Source: an uncultured Eubacteriales bacterium
Lineage (GTDB): Bacteria > Bacillota > Clostridia > Christensenellales > Aristaeellaceae
Length of the DNA: 64,000 nt
Assembly: GCA_900318145.1 (NCBI GenBank)
Contig: ONJM01000005.1
Coordinates: 1-64,000 of the forward strand
Direction: 5' to 3'
Below the pieces are notes generated by a model. That model saw only the letters and a program-made list of their open reading frames with translations, had not been told where the DNA came from and searched no databases. The position numbers and the translations under genes were made by a program. Shown here one piece after another: positions 15,849-24,703 of this stretch (positions within the stretch are counted from its first letter, which is position 1; every line of letters starts with the position of its first letter).

Positions 15849-16614
15849 CCTGCTGAAGATGGACCTGTACCGGATGAACAAATCCAGATCATTCAGGGTC
15901 TGCCTGATTCTGGCATTTGTTCTGGCCCTGATCTGGGGGCCGATTATTAAAGGGCTGAGTATACTGGTCGGTATGCTGGGAGGAGATGTCCCGGCAAGTA
16001 TGAACGCGACGGAGATGGCGCTGGCGGATATCATCGCGGATCCGTTTATTGTGATGAACGCCATGCTGATCCTCCTGTCCGCAAGCAGCTTTTTCTATGC
16101 GGATATCGAGCACGGATACATCAAGAACATTGCAGGGCAGATGCCGAAAAAGGGATATACAGTGCTGAGCAAGTTCCTTGCGATGATTCCGCACAACCTG
16201 GTGTTCATGCTGGCCGGCGTGGCCGGGAACCTGATCGGGAGCCTGATCTGCTTCCGGATTACAGGGGGCAGTGTTTTGGACGCGGTCCGGATCTTTGTGC
16301 TGAAGTTTCTGCTGATTCAGAGTATCTGCGCGATTCTTCTGCTGCTGACCGCGACGCTGCGGAGCAAGAGCTTCGGTGCCGTGGTGGCGGTGCTGTTCGG
16401 ACTGGGACTGCTGTCCCTGATTTATTCCGGACTTGACGCAGCGATCGGCCAGGTCTGGAAAGACAAGCCGTTCAAGCTTTGGGAAATCATGCCGGATCAG
16501 GTAATGGGCGAGAAAAATCCCGATACGGTGCGTGCGCTGCTGGTTGCGGCGGTCACGACAGTGCTGTTCCTGCCGGCCGCGATCAAAGGCTTCGACAAGC
16601 GGGACGTGAAGTGA
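15841..16614 (+). CDS. ABC-2-type transporter permease
   Basis: 257 residues with six predicted membrane segments (near 19-40, 60-82, 110-135, 145-170, 178-200 and 232-250). It is the membrane partner of the ATPase encoded just upstream, with which it overlaps by 8 bases. The architecture resembles the BcrB/NatB group. It lacks a large outer loop. The substrate is unknown; the neighbours suggest an exported or toxic peptide. Confidence 0.85.
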   Translation: MGNLLKMDLYRMNKSRSFRVCLILAFVLALIWGPIIKGLSILVGMLGGDVPASMNATEMALADIIADPFIVMNAMLILLSASSFFYADIEHGYIKNIAGQMPKKGYTVLSKFLAMIPHNLVFMLAGVAGNLIGSLICFRITGGSVLDAVRIFVLKFLLIQSICAILLLLTATLRSKSFGAVVAVLFGLGLLSLIYSGLDAAIGQVWKDKPFKLWEIMPDQVMGEKNPDTVRALLVAAVTTVLFLPAAIKGFDKRDVK

Positions 16615-16704
16615 GCGGCTTTTTCAGATAATCTGCAGGACTTTTGAACGGACAGGCAGGAAACGCAGTACGTATTCACACGGCAGTAAAAGAGAGGAAC
16701 GCTT

Positions 16705-17181
16705 ATGGAAAACCAACTGTTCCGGCAGAAAAGCCTGGAACGGATCTCCTCTCCGGAGGAGATCCGGGATTATCTGCGGGTTACCAGTCCCCGGCTGTGG
16801 ATGATCCTGGGGGCCGTTCTGATCCTGGCGGTGGGTTTTGCCGCGTACGCTTCCACAGCCGGGATGGAAAACACGATGACGATGACGGTGGAAGTGGTTT
16901 CCTATCCCCATTACGACGATAACGGGCAGCCGGGAGAAGAAACCGTCAGAGTGGTTTACGGGTATATTCCGCTGGATCAGATGGGTAATATTGAAACCGG
17001 CATGACCGTCAGAATCGGCAGCGAAACCGGAAAGATCGGCTGGGTGAGCGCTTCCGAAGAATCCCAGAGCATCACTGTGATGGTGGATATGGACAACGGG
17101 GATACGGAACTGGCGGAAGGTAAGCACGAGGCAGTGGTGGTGCTGGAAAAGACCACGCCGATCAGCTTCCTGTGGAATTAA
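16705..17181 (+). CDS. Short HlyD-like NHLP/NHLM export system secretion protein
   Basis: 158 residues. The N-terminus (LFRQKSLERISSPEEIRDYL, then RVTSPRLW) and the following single membrane helix (about 33-50) match the start of the NHLP/NHLM bacteriocin system secretion protein. The rest is one beta-barrel-like domain. Usual family members are much longer and carry coiled coils, so this is a reduced form with no obvious hairpin. It precedes the two export ABC genes and probably links them in the membrane. The AGAGAGGAA site sets the start. Confidence 0.78.
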   Translation: MENQLFRQKSLERISSPEEIRDYLRVTSPRLWMILGAVLILAVGFAAYASTAGMENTMTMTVEVVSYPHYDDNGQPGEETVRVVYGYIPLDQMGNIETGMTVRIGSETGKIGWVSASEESQSITVMVDMDNGDTELAEGKHEAVVVLEKTTPISFLWN

Positions 17182-17217
17182 CGCAGTATCATACTTTGTC
17201 CGATCCAGGGGAGAGAT

Positions 17218-19395
17218 ATGAAAAAGACTCAGAAGCGTCCGGTCTCGGACGGAGTGGCAAAGGTGCCGGTGATCATGCAGATGGAAGCGCTGGAATGCGG
17301 CGCGGCCAGCCTTGCCATGGTGCTTGCGTATTACCACAAATGGATCCCGCTGGAGCAGGTACGGCTGGACTGCGGAGTAAGCCGGGACGGCAGCAATATG
17401 AAGAACGTGTATCTTGCGGCGCAGAGCTACGGGCTGGAAGTGCACGGATACCGGATGGAACTGGACGGGATCCGGAAAAGCGCGACGTTTCCATGTATCA
17501 TTCACTGGAACTTCAACCATTTCGTCGTGCTGGACGGCTTCAGGGGAAACAAGGCTGTGATCAATGACCCGGCGCGCGGCCTGGTGAAGGTCAGCATGGA
17601 GGAATTTGACCAGTCGTTTACGGGGCTGGTGCTGACCTTTGCGCCGACAGAGCAGTTTGTGCCGAGCGGAAAGCGGAAGAGTACGCTGGCTTTCGCCCGG
17701 AAGAGGCTGAAAGGCGCGGCGCCGGCAGTCGTTTTCATTGTGATGACAAGCGTGATAGCCCATCTGTTTAACATTATCAATCCCGTAATGAGCCGGATCT
17801 TCTATGACAGGCTGCTGGCGGGGAAAGCGCCGGAATGGCTGTATCCGTTCCTGATCGTTGCCGCCGGGCTTGCTGCTTTCCAGCTGATCGTGCAGTGGGC
17901 GCAGACAATCTATAACCTGAAGATCAACGGGAAGATGTCCATTGAAGGCAGCGCCTCCTATATGTGGAAGGTGCTGCGGCTGCCGATGGAGTTTTTCTCG
18001 CAGCGGATGACGGGCGACATCATGCAGCGCCAGGGAACGAACGCCAGCATCGCGGGGACTCTGGTGAATACGGTGGCGCCGCTGGCGCTGGATACGGTGA
18101 TGATGTTTTTTTACCTGATTGTCATGATCCGCTACAGCGCGATCATGACGCTGGTGGGTATCGCTTCCCTTGCGCTGAACCTGGGAGTGGCCCAGTATCT
18201 GAGCGCGAAACGGGTGAACCTGACCCGCGTACAGATGCGGGATGAAGGAAAACTCGCGTCCGCCACCCTGGCGGGCATCAGCATGACGGAAACGATCAAA
18301 TCCTCCGGGGCGGAAAACGGCTTTTTCCGGAAGTGGAGCGGATACCAGGCGGCAGTGAACACGCAGCAGGTGAAATTTACGACGCTGAACGCCCGGGTCG
18401 GCCTGATTCCGAGCTTTATCAGTACAGCAAGCACCTACGCGGTGCTTTTCATGGGCGTCGGGCTGGCGATGAACGGAAACTTTACCGTGGGTATGATCAC
18501 AACGTTCCAGGGGCTGCTGAGTTCTTTCATGGAACCTGCGACAACGCTGGTCAGCGCGGGCCAGACGATACAGGAAATGCGCACCGAAATGGAACGGGTT
18601 GAGGACGTGATGGAATATCCGGACGATCCGGTCCTGCACTTCGGCGCGGACATGCCGGAGGAAGAATGGGGAAAGCTTCGGGGCGAGGTGGAACTGAAGC
18701 ATGTGACCTTCGGATATTCCCGGCTCGGGAATCCGACGGTAACAGATTTCTCCATGCATCTGATGCCCGGGAAGCGGATTGCCATCGTGGGAGCGAGCGG
18801 ATGCGGAAAATCCACCGTGAGCAAACTGATTACCGGCCTGTACCAGCCGTGGGCAGGTGAAATTCTTTTTGACGGAAAGCCGATCAGCCAGATTCCGCGG
18901 AACCTGTTTACCGGATCCGTGGCGATGGTGGACCAGGACATTGTTCTGTTTGAGGACACGATTGCCAACAATATCCGGATGTGGGACGAGAGCATCGAGG
19001 ATTTTGAGGTGATTCTCGCCGCGAGGGACGCCCAGATCCATGACGATATTCTGCTGCGCCCCGGCGGATACCAGGGCAAGCTGACGGAGAACGGAAAGGA
19101 CCTTTCGGGCGGGCAGCGGCAGCGGCTGGAGATTGCGCGCGTGCTGGCACAGGATCCTTCCGTTATTATCCTGGATGAGGCGACCAGCGCGCTGGACGCC
19201 AAGACGGAGTACGAGCTGGTAAAGGCGATCCGGGACCGGGGAATTTCCTGCATCGTGGTAGCTCACCGGCTGAGCACGATCCGGGACTGCGATGAGATTA
19301 TTGTGCTGGACAGGGGACAGATTATCGAACGCGGGACGCATGAGGAGCTGTACGCGAAGGGCGGAGCGTACGCGGAACTGGTGACATCCGAATAA
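17218..19395 (+). CDS. NHLP-family export ABC transporter with C39 peptidase domain
   Basis: 725 residues. Residues about 14-140 are a C39 cysteine peptidase with Cys27 (QMEALECGAAS), His101 (NFNHFVVLDG) and Asp117 (INDPARG) all present, so it should cut double-glycine leaders. Residues about 165-460 are the transmembrane domain, and 480-725 the nucleotide-binding domain with GASGCGKST, LSGGQRQRLEIARVL and VIILDEATSALD. It matches the NHLP bacteriocin export peptidase/permease/ATPase. It is encoded with the HlyD-like protein and the second ABC protein. A substrate peptide is not encoded next to it; the GG-leader gene at 44047-44334 is a candidate. Confidence 0.93.
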   Translation: MKKTQKRPVSDGVAKVPVIMQMEALECGAASLAMVLAYYHKWIPLEQVRLDCGVSRDGSNMKNVYLAAQSYGLEVHGYRMELDGIRKSATFPCIIHWNFNHFVVLDGFRGNKAVINDPARGLVKVSMEEFDQSFTGLVLTFAPTEQFVPSGKRKSTLAFARKRLKGAAPAVVFIVMTSVIAHLFNIINPVMSRIFYDRLLAGKAPEWLYPFLIVAAGLAAFQLIVQWAQTIYNLKINGKMSIEGSASYMWKVLRLPMEFFSQRMTGDIMQRQGTNASIAGTLVNTVAPLALDTVMMFFYLIVMIRYSAIMTLVGIASLALNLGVAQYLSAKRVNLTRVQMRDEGKLASATLAGISMTETIKSSGAENGFFRKWSGYQAAVNTQQVKFTTLNARVGLIPSFISTASTYAVLFMGVGLAMNGNFTVGMITTFQGLLSSFMEPATTLVSAGQTIQEMRTEMERVEDVMEYPDDPVLHFGADMPEEEWGKLRGEVELKHVTFGYSRLGNPTVTDFSMHLMPGKRIAIVGASGCGKSTVSKLITGLYQPWAGEILFDGKPISQIPRNLFTGSVAMVDQDIVLFEDTIANNIRMWDESIEDFEVILAARDAQIHDDILLRPGGYQGKLTENGKDLSGGQRQRLEIARVLAQDPSVIILDEATSALDAKTEYELVKAIRDRGISCIVVAHRLSTIRDCDEIIVLDRGQIIERGTHEELYAKGGAYAELVTSE

Positions 19396-19428
19396 TATGC
19401 CGCTGATTCGGCAGAAAGGAGAAAACCG

Positions 19429-21636
19429 ATGGGTTGGTTCAGTGAACAGATACGGCAGCGCACGGAGAGCGACCAGAACATTCTGGAAGACTCCTTTTTG
19501 CGCATGGCCAGCGTTGTCATGGACAAGTGGAACGCGGACCGCCTGGAAGACCAGCAGACAATTTCCCGGGAAGCGCTGGACCAGATCCTGAAGTATTATC
19601 ACCAGAAATCCGTTGAGATTCCGGACAGCATGACGGATCCGGAAGAACAGCTGGAGTTTGTGCTGCGGCCGACAGGCCTGATGATCCGGGAAGTGAATCT
19701 GGAAGAAAACTGGCACAGCGACGCCTACGGGCCGCTGCTGGGATATATGCGGGAAACGGGAACGACGGTGGCGCTGCTGCCGGGAACCCTGGCCGGATAC
19801 TGGTACCGGGATCCCGTCACAGGGCGGAAACTCCGCGTAACCCGGAAACGGGAGAAGCTGTTCGCCCGGGAGGCGATCTGCTTCTACCAGCCGCTGCCCA
19901 TGAAAAAGCTCGGGATTCCGGACCTGCTGCTGTATATGAAGAAAAGCATCAGCACAGGGGATGTGATCCTGATCCTGCTGGCGACACTGGCTGTGCAGCT
20001 GATCGGCTTTATCGAACCCAGGATCTACAATCTGGTGACCGGCACGGTGCTGAAGAGCCGGAATCTGAATCTGATGTTCGGCCTGGCCGTGTTCCTGCTG
20101 AGCAGCGCGTTTGCCAGCCAGCTGATTTCTCTTGTGCGGCAGCTGCTGATGGAACGGATCAACACGAAGACGTCCCAGGCGGTGGAAGCATCCGTAATGA
20201 TACGGATCCTGTCGCTGCCGGTAAGCTTTTTCCGGAAGTTTTCATCCGGTGAACTGTCCAGCCGGGCCGGCAGTATTTCCTCCCTGTGCAAAATGATCCT
20301 GGATTACATCCTGGGCGTAGGGCTTACCAGCCTGACATCCCTGCTGTATGTGACGCAGATCTTCCGCTACGCGCCCGCGCTGGTGTGGCCTTCAATTCTG
20401 CTGATTCTGGCTACGGTGCTGGTGAGCATGGCAGCGTCCCTGGTTCAGATCGGAATCAGCCGGAAGAAGATGAAACTGGAAGCGGAAGAGGTGGGCATGA
20501 GCTACGCCGTGCTGAACGGTGTACAGAAGATCCGCCTTTCCGGGTCTGAAAAACGGGTATTTGCCCGGTGGGGCCGTCTGTTTGCCCGGAGCTCCCGGCT
20601 GGAGTACAATCCGCCGGTGTTCCTGAAGATGAAGACGGTGCTGACGAGCGCTATCTCCCTGGGAGGAACGATCCTGCTCTATTTCCTGGCGGTGAAGAGC
20701 GGGGTGAACGAAAGCGAATATATCGCTTTCCAGTCCGCCTACGGGCATGTGACGGGAGCCTTTGCCGCGCTGAGCGGCATCGCGATTTCCCTGGCGAGCA
20801 TCAAACCTGTGCTGGAAATGGCTGAACCGCTCCTGAAGGCCGAACCTGAGGTCGCGGAGGAAAAACAGCCTGTGGATCAGGTGACCGGGCATATTGAAAT
20901 GAGCCATGTTACCTTCCGGTACGAGCCCGATACGCCCTATGTGCTGAATGACCTGAGCCTGAATATCCGGGCCGGGGAATATGTGGCCATTGTCGGGCGC
21001 ACGGGATGCGGAAAATCCACGCTGGTACGCCTGCTGCTGGGGTTCGAGAAACCGGAAAAAGGCGCGATTTACTATGACCGGCGGGAGATGAGTTCCCTGG
21101 ATCCCCGGTCCCTTCGGAAGCATATCGGCGTCGTAATCCAGAACGGCCAGCTGTTCCAGGGGGATATTTTCTCGAATATTACCATTTCCGCGCCGCAGCT
21201 GACGCTGAATGAAGCGTGGGAAGCAGCGGAAACAGCCGGAATTGCCCAGGATATCCGGGAGATGCCCATGGGAATGCAGACGGTTATTTCCGAGGGGCAG
21301 GGCGGCATTTCCGGCGGACAGAAACAGCGCCTGATGATTGCGCGTGCGGTTGCGCCGAAGCCGAAGATTCTGATCTTTGACGAAGCGACGTCCGCCCTGG
21401 ACAACAAGACCCAGAAGAAGGTTTCAGACGCGCTGGACAGGCTTCGCTGCACCCGGATTGTGATCGCGCACCGGCTGAGTACGATCCGCAACTGTGACCG
21501 GATCCTGGTGATGGATCAGGGAGCCATTATCGAGGAAGGCAGCTATGAGGAACTGATTGCCCGGAAAGGCGCTTTTGCGGATCTGGTTGCCCGGCAGCGG
21601 CTGGACAGCGGCGCCGGAGAAGCGGTGCCGGAATAA
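19429..21636 (+). CDS. NHLP export system second ABC transporter permease/ATPase
   Basis: 735 residues. An N-terminal cytoplasmic domain (about 1-165) replaces the peptidase and is typical of the second NHLP ABC subunit; it carries no peptidase triad. The membrane domain spans about 170-440 and the ATPase about 485-725, with GRTGCGKST, ISGGQKQRLMIARAV, LIFDEATSALD and an H-loop AHRLST. It probably forms a heterodimer with the C39-containing transporter encoded 33 bases upstream. AGAAAGGAGAAAACC gives a good ribosome site. Confidence 0.93.
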   Translation: MGWFSEQIRQRTESDQNILEDSFLRMASVVMDKWNADRLEDQQTISREALDQILKYYHQKSVEIPDSMTDPEEQLEFVLRPTGLMIREVNLEENWHSDAYGPLLGYMRETGTTVALLPGTLAGYWYRDPVTGRKLRVTRKREKLFAREAICFYQPLPMKKLGIPDLLLYMKKSISTGDVILILLATLAVQLIGFIEPRIYNLVTGTVLKSRNLNLMFGLAVFLLSSAFASQLISLVRQLLMERINTKTSQAVEASVMIRILSLPVSFFRKFSSGELSSRAGSISSLCKMILDYILGVGLTSLTSLLYVTQIFRYAPALVWPSILLILATVLVSMAASLVQIGISRKKMKLEAEEVGMSYAVLNGVQKIRLSGSEKRVFARWGRLFARSSRLEYNPPVFLKMKTVLTSAISLGGTILLYFLAVKSGVNESEYIAFQSAYGHVTGAFAALSGIAISLASIKPVLEMAEPLLKAEPEVAEEKQPVDQVTGHIEMSHVTFRYEPDTPYVLNDLSLNIRAGEYVAIVGRTGCGKSTLVRLLLGFEKPEKGAIYYDRREMSSLDPRSLRKHIGVVIQNGQLFQGDIFSNITISAPQLTLNEAWEAAETAGIAQDIREMPMGMQTVISEGQGGISGGQKQRLMIARAVAPKPKILIFDEATSALDNKTQKKVSDALDRLRCTRIVIAHRLSTIRNCDRILVMDQGAIIEEGSYEELIARKGAFADLVARQRLDSGAGEAVPE

Positions 21637-21652
21637 AAACGGAAAACAGGCC

Positions 21653-21681
21653 CTCATCGCTGCAGCGGTGAGAGCTTTTTC
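21653..21681 (+). terminator. Terminator closing the export locus
   Basis: CTCATCGCT (21653-21661) pairs with AGCGGTGAG (21664-21672), followed by AGCTTTTTC. The tight loop lowers confidence, but placement right after the last export gene fits. Confidence 0.6.
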
Positions 21682-21711
21682 TTTCAGGAGCGGAAGGTCG
21701 GAGGATGCGGT

Positions 21712-22794
21712 ATGACAGCGTTTGCGAACAGCCTGAGTACAAACCTGACGGTAACGGCACTGGTGCTGCTGATGGTTTTTCTGATGCCATGGGCGGACCG
21801 GAAGATCTGTAAAAAGCTTGGGATCAATCTGCAGGGAGGCGTCAGCAGCAATCCCAAAGCGGAAACGCTGCTGCGGACCCGGCAGGGCGTCCTGTACGCT
21901 GTTTTCGGCGTGTATCTGCTGGCGGTCGCATATATTGTTTTTTTCTCCCGCTCCGCCACGGAGGATTATCAGGTGCACACAGCGCTGTTTTCAGACCTCC
22001 AGAACGCCGTAAGGATCGATTACGGATTCCTGGGCTTCATCGGCGCGCTTTTCACGGAAGGGTTTTCCGCTTTCAGCCATATCGAGGTTGTCAAGGCGGA
22101 GGATATTGCCCAGGTTTATATGAACATCATGCTGTTTGTTCCTATGGGTTACCTGCTGCCTTACCTGTTTGCCTGGTTCAGGAACAGGGTGCGCTTCCGC
22201 CCGGCCGCCGCCTGCTTCGTGCTTTCCCTCGCGACGGAAAACCTGCAGCTTATTTTCCGCCGTGGTTTCTATGATATGGACGATCTGGTTTCCAACACCG
22301 CCGGCGGAATTATCGGGCAGTTTCTGTTCATTTCCGTAGCGTATGTGGTGACGCATCCGGACTGGCGCCGGGAAGTGAAAGCCTACAGGCGGTGGAAGCG
22401 AAATGCGAAAACACGTACGCTTTACCCTTTTGCCCGCCGGATGGGACTGACGCGCGCCACGATTCTTGCGGCCAATGAGGAGGAAATCTGGGATTTCTAT
22501 ATCATGAAGCTTGGGTTCCGTCTGGTGAAACAGATCGTTCCGCTGGATTCACCGGGAACCGATATGCTCCTGCAGATGGGAAGAATGCAGATGGAGGTAC
22601 GGTGCGCCAACCGGGAAACGTCGCTCCCGCCCCAGATGCTCACGCTGACGGTGCGCCGCCTGAAACCTGTGGTCCGCCGCCTGCGGGAAAACGGAATCCC
22701 GGTGGGGGAGATCGGGCAGGATGTATACACCGGGCTGCGCTGCGTCCGGCTGGAAGGCCCGGACAAAGTGCAGATTCTGGTGATTGAACAGTAA
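21712..22794 (+). CDS. VanZ-like membrane protein fused to a VOC (glyoxalase-fold) domain
   Basis: 360 residues. Residues about 1-220 are VanZ-like: membrane segments near 10-25, 60-80, 135-160, 165-180 and 195-215, with the conserved NIMLFVPMGYLLP and MDDLVSNTAGGIIG motifs. Residues about 245-360 read as a VOC/glyoxalase-bleomycin-resistance fold (TRATILAANEEEIWDFYIMK, then LGFRLVK, and a C-terminal GPDKVQILVIEQ strand). VanZ proteins give low-level glycopeptide resistance in some bacteria; VOC domains bind small molecules or metals. The metal ligands are not obvious, so the VOC part may only bind. It follows the export locus terminator, so it may be a separate unit. Confidence 0.8.
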   Translation: MTAFANSLSTNLTVTALVLLMVFLMPWADRKICKKLGINLQGGVSSNPKAETLLRTRQGVLYAVFGVYLLAVAYIVFFSRSATEDYQVHTALFSDLQNAVRIDYGFLGFIGALFTEGFSAFSHIEVVKAEDIAQVYMNIMLFVPMGYLLPYLFAWFRNRVRFRPAAACFVLSLATENLQLIFRRGFYDMDDLVSNTAGGIIGQFLFISVAYVVTHPDWRREVKAYRRWKRNAKTRTLYPFARRMGLTRATILAANEEEIWDFYIMKLGFRLVKQIVPLDSPGTDMLLQMGRMQMEVRCANRETSLPPQMLTLTVRRLKPVVRRLRENGIPVGEIGQDVYTGLRCVRLEGPDKVQILVIEQ

Positions 22795-22835
22795 GCGGCA
22801 CGAATGTTTTTTCGTTGTTCGGACAACGGGAGGAA

Positions 22836-22864
22836 TAGACAGGGAATCCGGCGGGTTGTATACT
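22836..22864 (+). promoter_or_regulatory. Predicted promoter for the alanine symporter gene
   Basis: TAGACA (22836-22841) and TATACT (22859-22864) are separated by exactly 17 bases. Transcription would start near 22872, directly before a terminator-like hairpin. Confidence 0.65.
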
Positions 22865-22882
22865 TTTCGCAAGAGACAAGGG

Positions 22883-22912
22883 CGTCTTCGGGCTTTGCTC
22901 GGGGACGTTTTT
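22883..22912 (+). terminator. Terminator-like hairpin in the symporter leader
   Basis: CGTCTTCGGG (22883-22892) pairs with CTCGGGGACG (22898-22907), including wobble pairs, followed by TTTTT. It can end transcripts from the VanZ gene, but it also lies downstream of the symporter's own predicted promoter. Confidence 0.65.
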
Positions 22913-22941
22913 CAGTTGAGACTGACTGGAGGCGGGGCGGA

Positions 22942-24546
22942 ATGTATCTGAAAAGAGCCGGATTTGCGGGAATGCTGCTGGGGAGCCTTGGGCTCGCCGC
23001 GGGCGCCGCGGCAGAAGGCGGCTTCCTCGACGGCGTGGCAAAGGTGAACGACGCGGTGAACGGGGTTGTGTGGGGAATTCCCGCGCTTGCGCTGCTCGCG
23101 TTTGTCGGCGTGCTGATGACCGTGCTGACCAAAGTGTTCCAGGTAACGCATTTCGGCCACTGGATCAAAAAGACCATCGGCGCGGTTTTTAAGGATAAAC
23201 ACGTTACGACCCATACCCGGGACCGGAGCATCTCGCAGTTCCAGAGCCTGTGCACGGCGCTGGCGGCTACGGTGGGTACCGGCAATATCGTCGGCGTGGC
23301 CGGCGCGATTCTGATCGGCGGCCCCGGCGCGGTGTTCTGGATGTGGGTGATGGCTTTCCTGGGCATGATGACCAACTATTCCGAGAATGTACTTGGAATC
23401 TATTACCGCCGGAAGAATTCCAGGGGTGAGTGGTCCGGCGGCGCGATGTACTATCTGCGGGACGGCCTCGGTTCCAGGAAGGGCTGCAAAACGATCGGCA
23501 GGGTACTGGCCGGCCTGTTTGCCGTATTCTGCCTGATTGCTTCCTTCGGAATCGGCAATATGACGCAGGTGAATTCCATTTCAGGGAATATGGACGCGGT
23601 GTTCGGCGTGCCCACCTGGGTGACCGGCGCGGTGATCATGGTGCTGGTCGGCCTTGTGGTGGTGGGCGGCCTGAAGCGGATTGCCGCGGTGACGGAAAAG
23701 ATCGTTCCCTTCATGGTGATTCTTTACATGGCGGGGACCATCGCGCTCTTCTTTATCAATATTTCCCATGTCGGCGCCGTGTTCGGCTCCATTTTCCGGG
23801 GCGCCTTTGCCATGGAGGCCGCGGCCGGCGGCGTCGTGGGATACGGGATCAAGCTCGCGATTGAAATGGGCATGAAGCGCGGTGTGTTTTCCAATGAAGC
23901 CGGCCTCGGTTCCTCCGTTATGGTGCACTCCAATTCCAATGTGAAGGAACCGGTGAAACAGGGCATGTGGGGCATCTTCGAGGTGTTCGCGGATACGATC
24001 GTGGTCTGCACGCTGACCGCCTTCGCGGTGCTTTCCTCCGGACTGTTCAACCTGGACACCGGCAGGCTGGTAAGTGAAACCTATGTGAACAGCGCCGGCG
24101 TGACCCTGGAGCTGACGAAGGCCAACCTGGTATCCTCTGTGTTTGACAAGCAGTTCGGCTTTGCCGGATCCGCCTTTATCGCGATCTCCATTATGCTGTT
24201 TGCTTTCTCGACCGTGCTGGGCTGGAGCCACTACGGCACAAAGGCGTGCGAATACCTGCTGGGCGAAAAGCGGACGATTCCCTACCGGGTGATTTTTGTG
24301 CTGCTGGTATTCGGCGGCGCGGTCATGGGAGACAACCTGGCCTGGGAGCTGGCGGATACCTTCAATGGCCTGATGATGATTCCGAACCTGATCGGCGTGA
24401 TCGCCCTGTCCGGAGAGGTCATGAAAATCACGAAGAATTATGTCAGCCGCCATATGCGCGGCAGCGGGGAAAAGCCGATTTATTCCGCCTTCCCGGATGT
24501 GCAGGCGGAGCAGGAAGCTGCCCCGGAAACGGACGCGGATGACTGA
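22942..24546 (+). CDS. Sodium:alanine (AGCS-family) amino acid symporter
   Basis: 534 residues from the ATG at 22942 (GGAGGCGGGGCGG upstream). The frame is open upstream, but that would cross the hairpin at 22883. About 11 membrane helices are visible, with AGCS signature stretches ALAATVGTGNIVGVAGAI, GPGAVFWMWVMAFLGM and FSNEAGLGSSVMVHS. It imports alanine or glycine with sodium. The start MYLKRAGFAGMLLG, then SLGLAAGAAAEGG, resembles an added signal-like segment before the first family helix. A terminator follows at once, so the gene is monocistronic. Confidence 0.93.
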   Translation: MYLKRAGFAGMLLGSLGLAAGAAAEGGFLDGVAKVNDAVNGVVWGIPALALLAFVGVLMTVLTKVFQVTHFGHWIKKTIGAVFKDKHVTTHTRDRSISQFQSLCTALAATVGTGNIVGVAGAILIGGPGAVFWMWVMAFLGMMTNYSENVLGIYYRRKNSRGEWSGGAMYYLRDGLGSRKGCKTIGRVLAGLFAVFCLIASFGIGNMTQVNSISGNMDAVFGVPTWVTGAVIMVLVGLVVVGGLKRIAAVTEKIVPFMVILYMAGTIALFFINISHVGAVFGSIFRGAFAMEAAAGGVVGYGIKLAIEMGMKRGVFSNEAGLGSSVMVHSNSNVKEPVKQGMWGIFEVFADTIVVCTLTAFAVLSSGLFNLDTGRLVSETYVNSAGVTLELTKANLVSSVFDKQFGFAGSAFIAISIMLFAFSTVLGWSHYGTKACEYLLGEKRTIPYRVIFVLLVFGGAVMGDNLAWELADTFNGLMMIPNLIGVIALSGEVMKITKNYVSRHMRGSGEKPIYSAFPDVQAEQEAAPETDADD

Positions 24547-24555
24547 AAAGCATCG

Positions 24556-24582
24556 CCGGAAGGAACACTCCTTCCGGTTTTT
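24556..24582 (+). terminator. Rho-independent terminator
   Basis: CCGGAAGG (24556-24563) and CCTTCCGG (24570-24577) form a stem followed by TTTTT. Confidence 0.88.
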
Positions 24583-24645
24583 CCGTATATCCGGGCTTGC
24601 CGGGATGCCGGGCGGTTTTTATTCCGGCGGATATGGATAAATCTC

Positions 24646-24674
24646 TTGCAACCGGTGCGGATGCAAAGTAAAAT
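24646..24674 (+). promoter_or_regulatory. Predicted promoter
   Basis: TTGCAA (24646-24651) and TAAAAT (24669-24674) are separated by 17 bases. It lies 30 bases before the membrane protein gene and may serve the whole 24704-30450 group. Confidence 0.7.
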
Positions 24675-24703
24675 AGTGCCGAAATCAGACAAGGATGCGG
24701 GGT

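Noticed and set aside
13755-16704. A precursor peptide inside the NHLP locus
   Set aside because: The gaps between genes were read for short frames with a Gly-Gly or Gly-Ala leader and ribosome site; none was found.
16624-19716. A 1030-codon open frame on the minus strand across the NHLP genes
   Set aside because: It is antisense to two clear export proteins with intact motifs; its translation is His/Arg/Gln-rich with no domain, as expected from the complement of G/C-ending codons.
22795-22941. Glycine riboswitch before the alanine symporter
   Set aside because: No conserved aptamer core sequence is visible; only one terminator-like hairpin is present.
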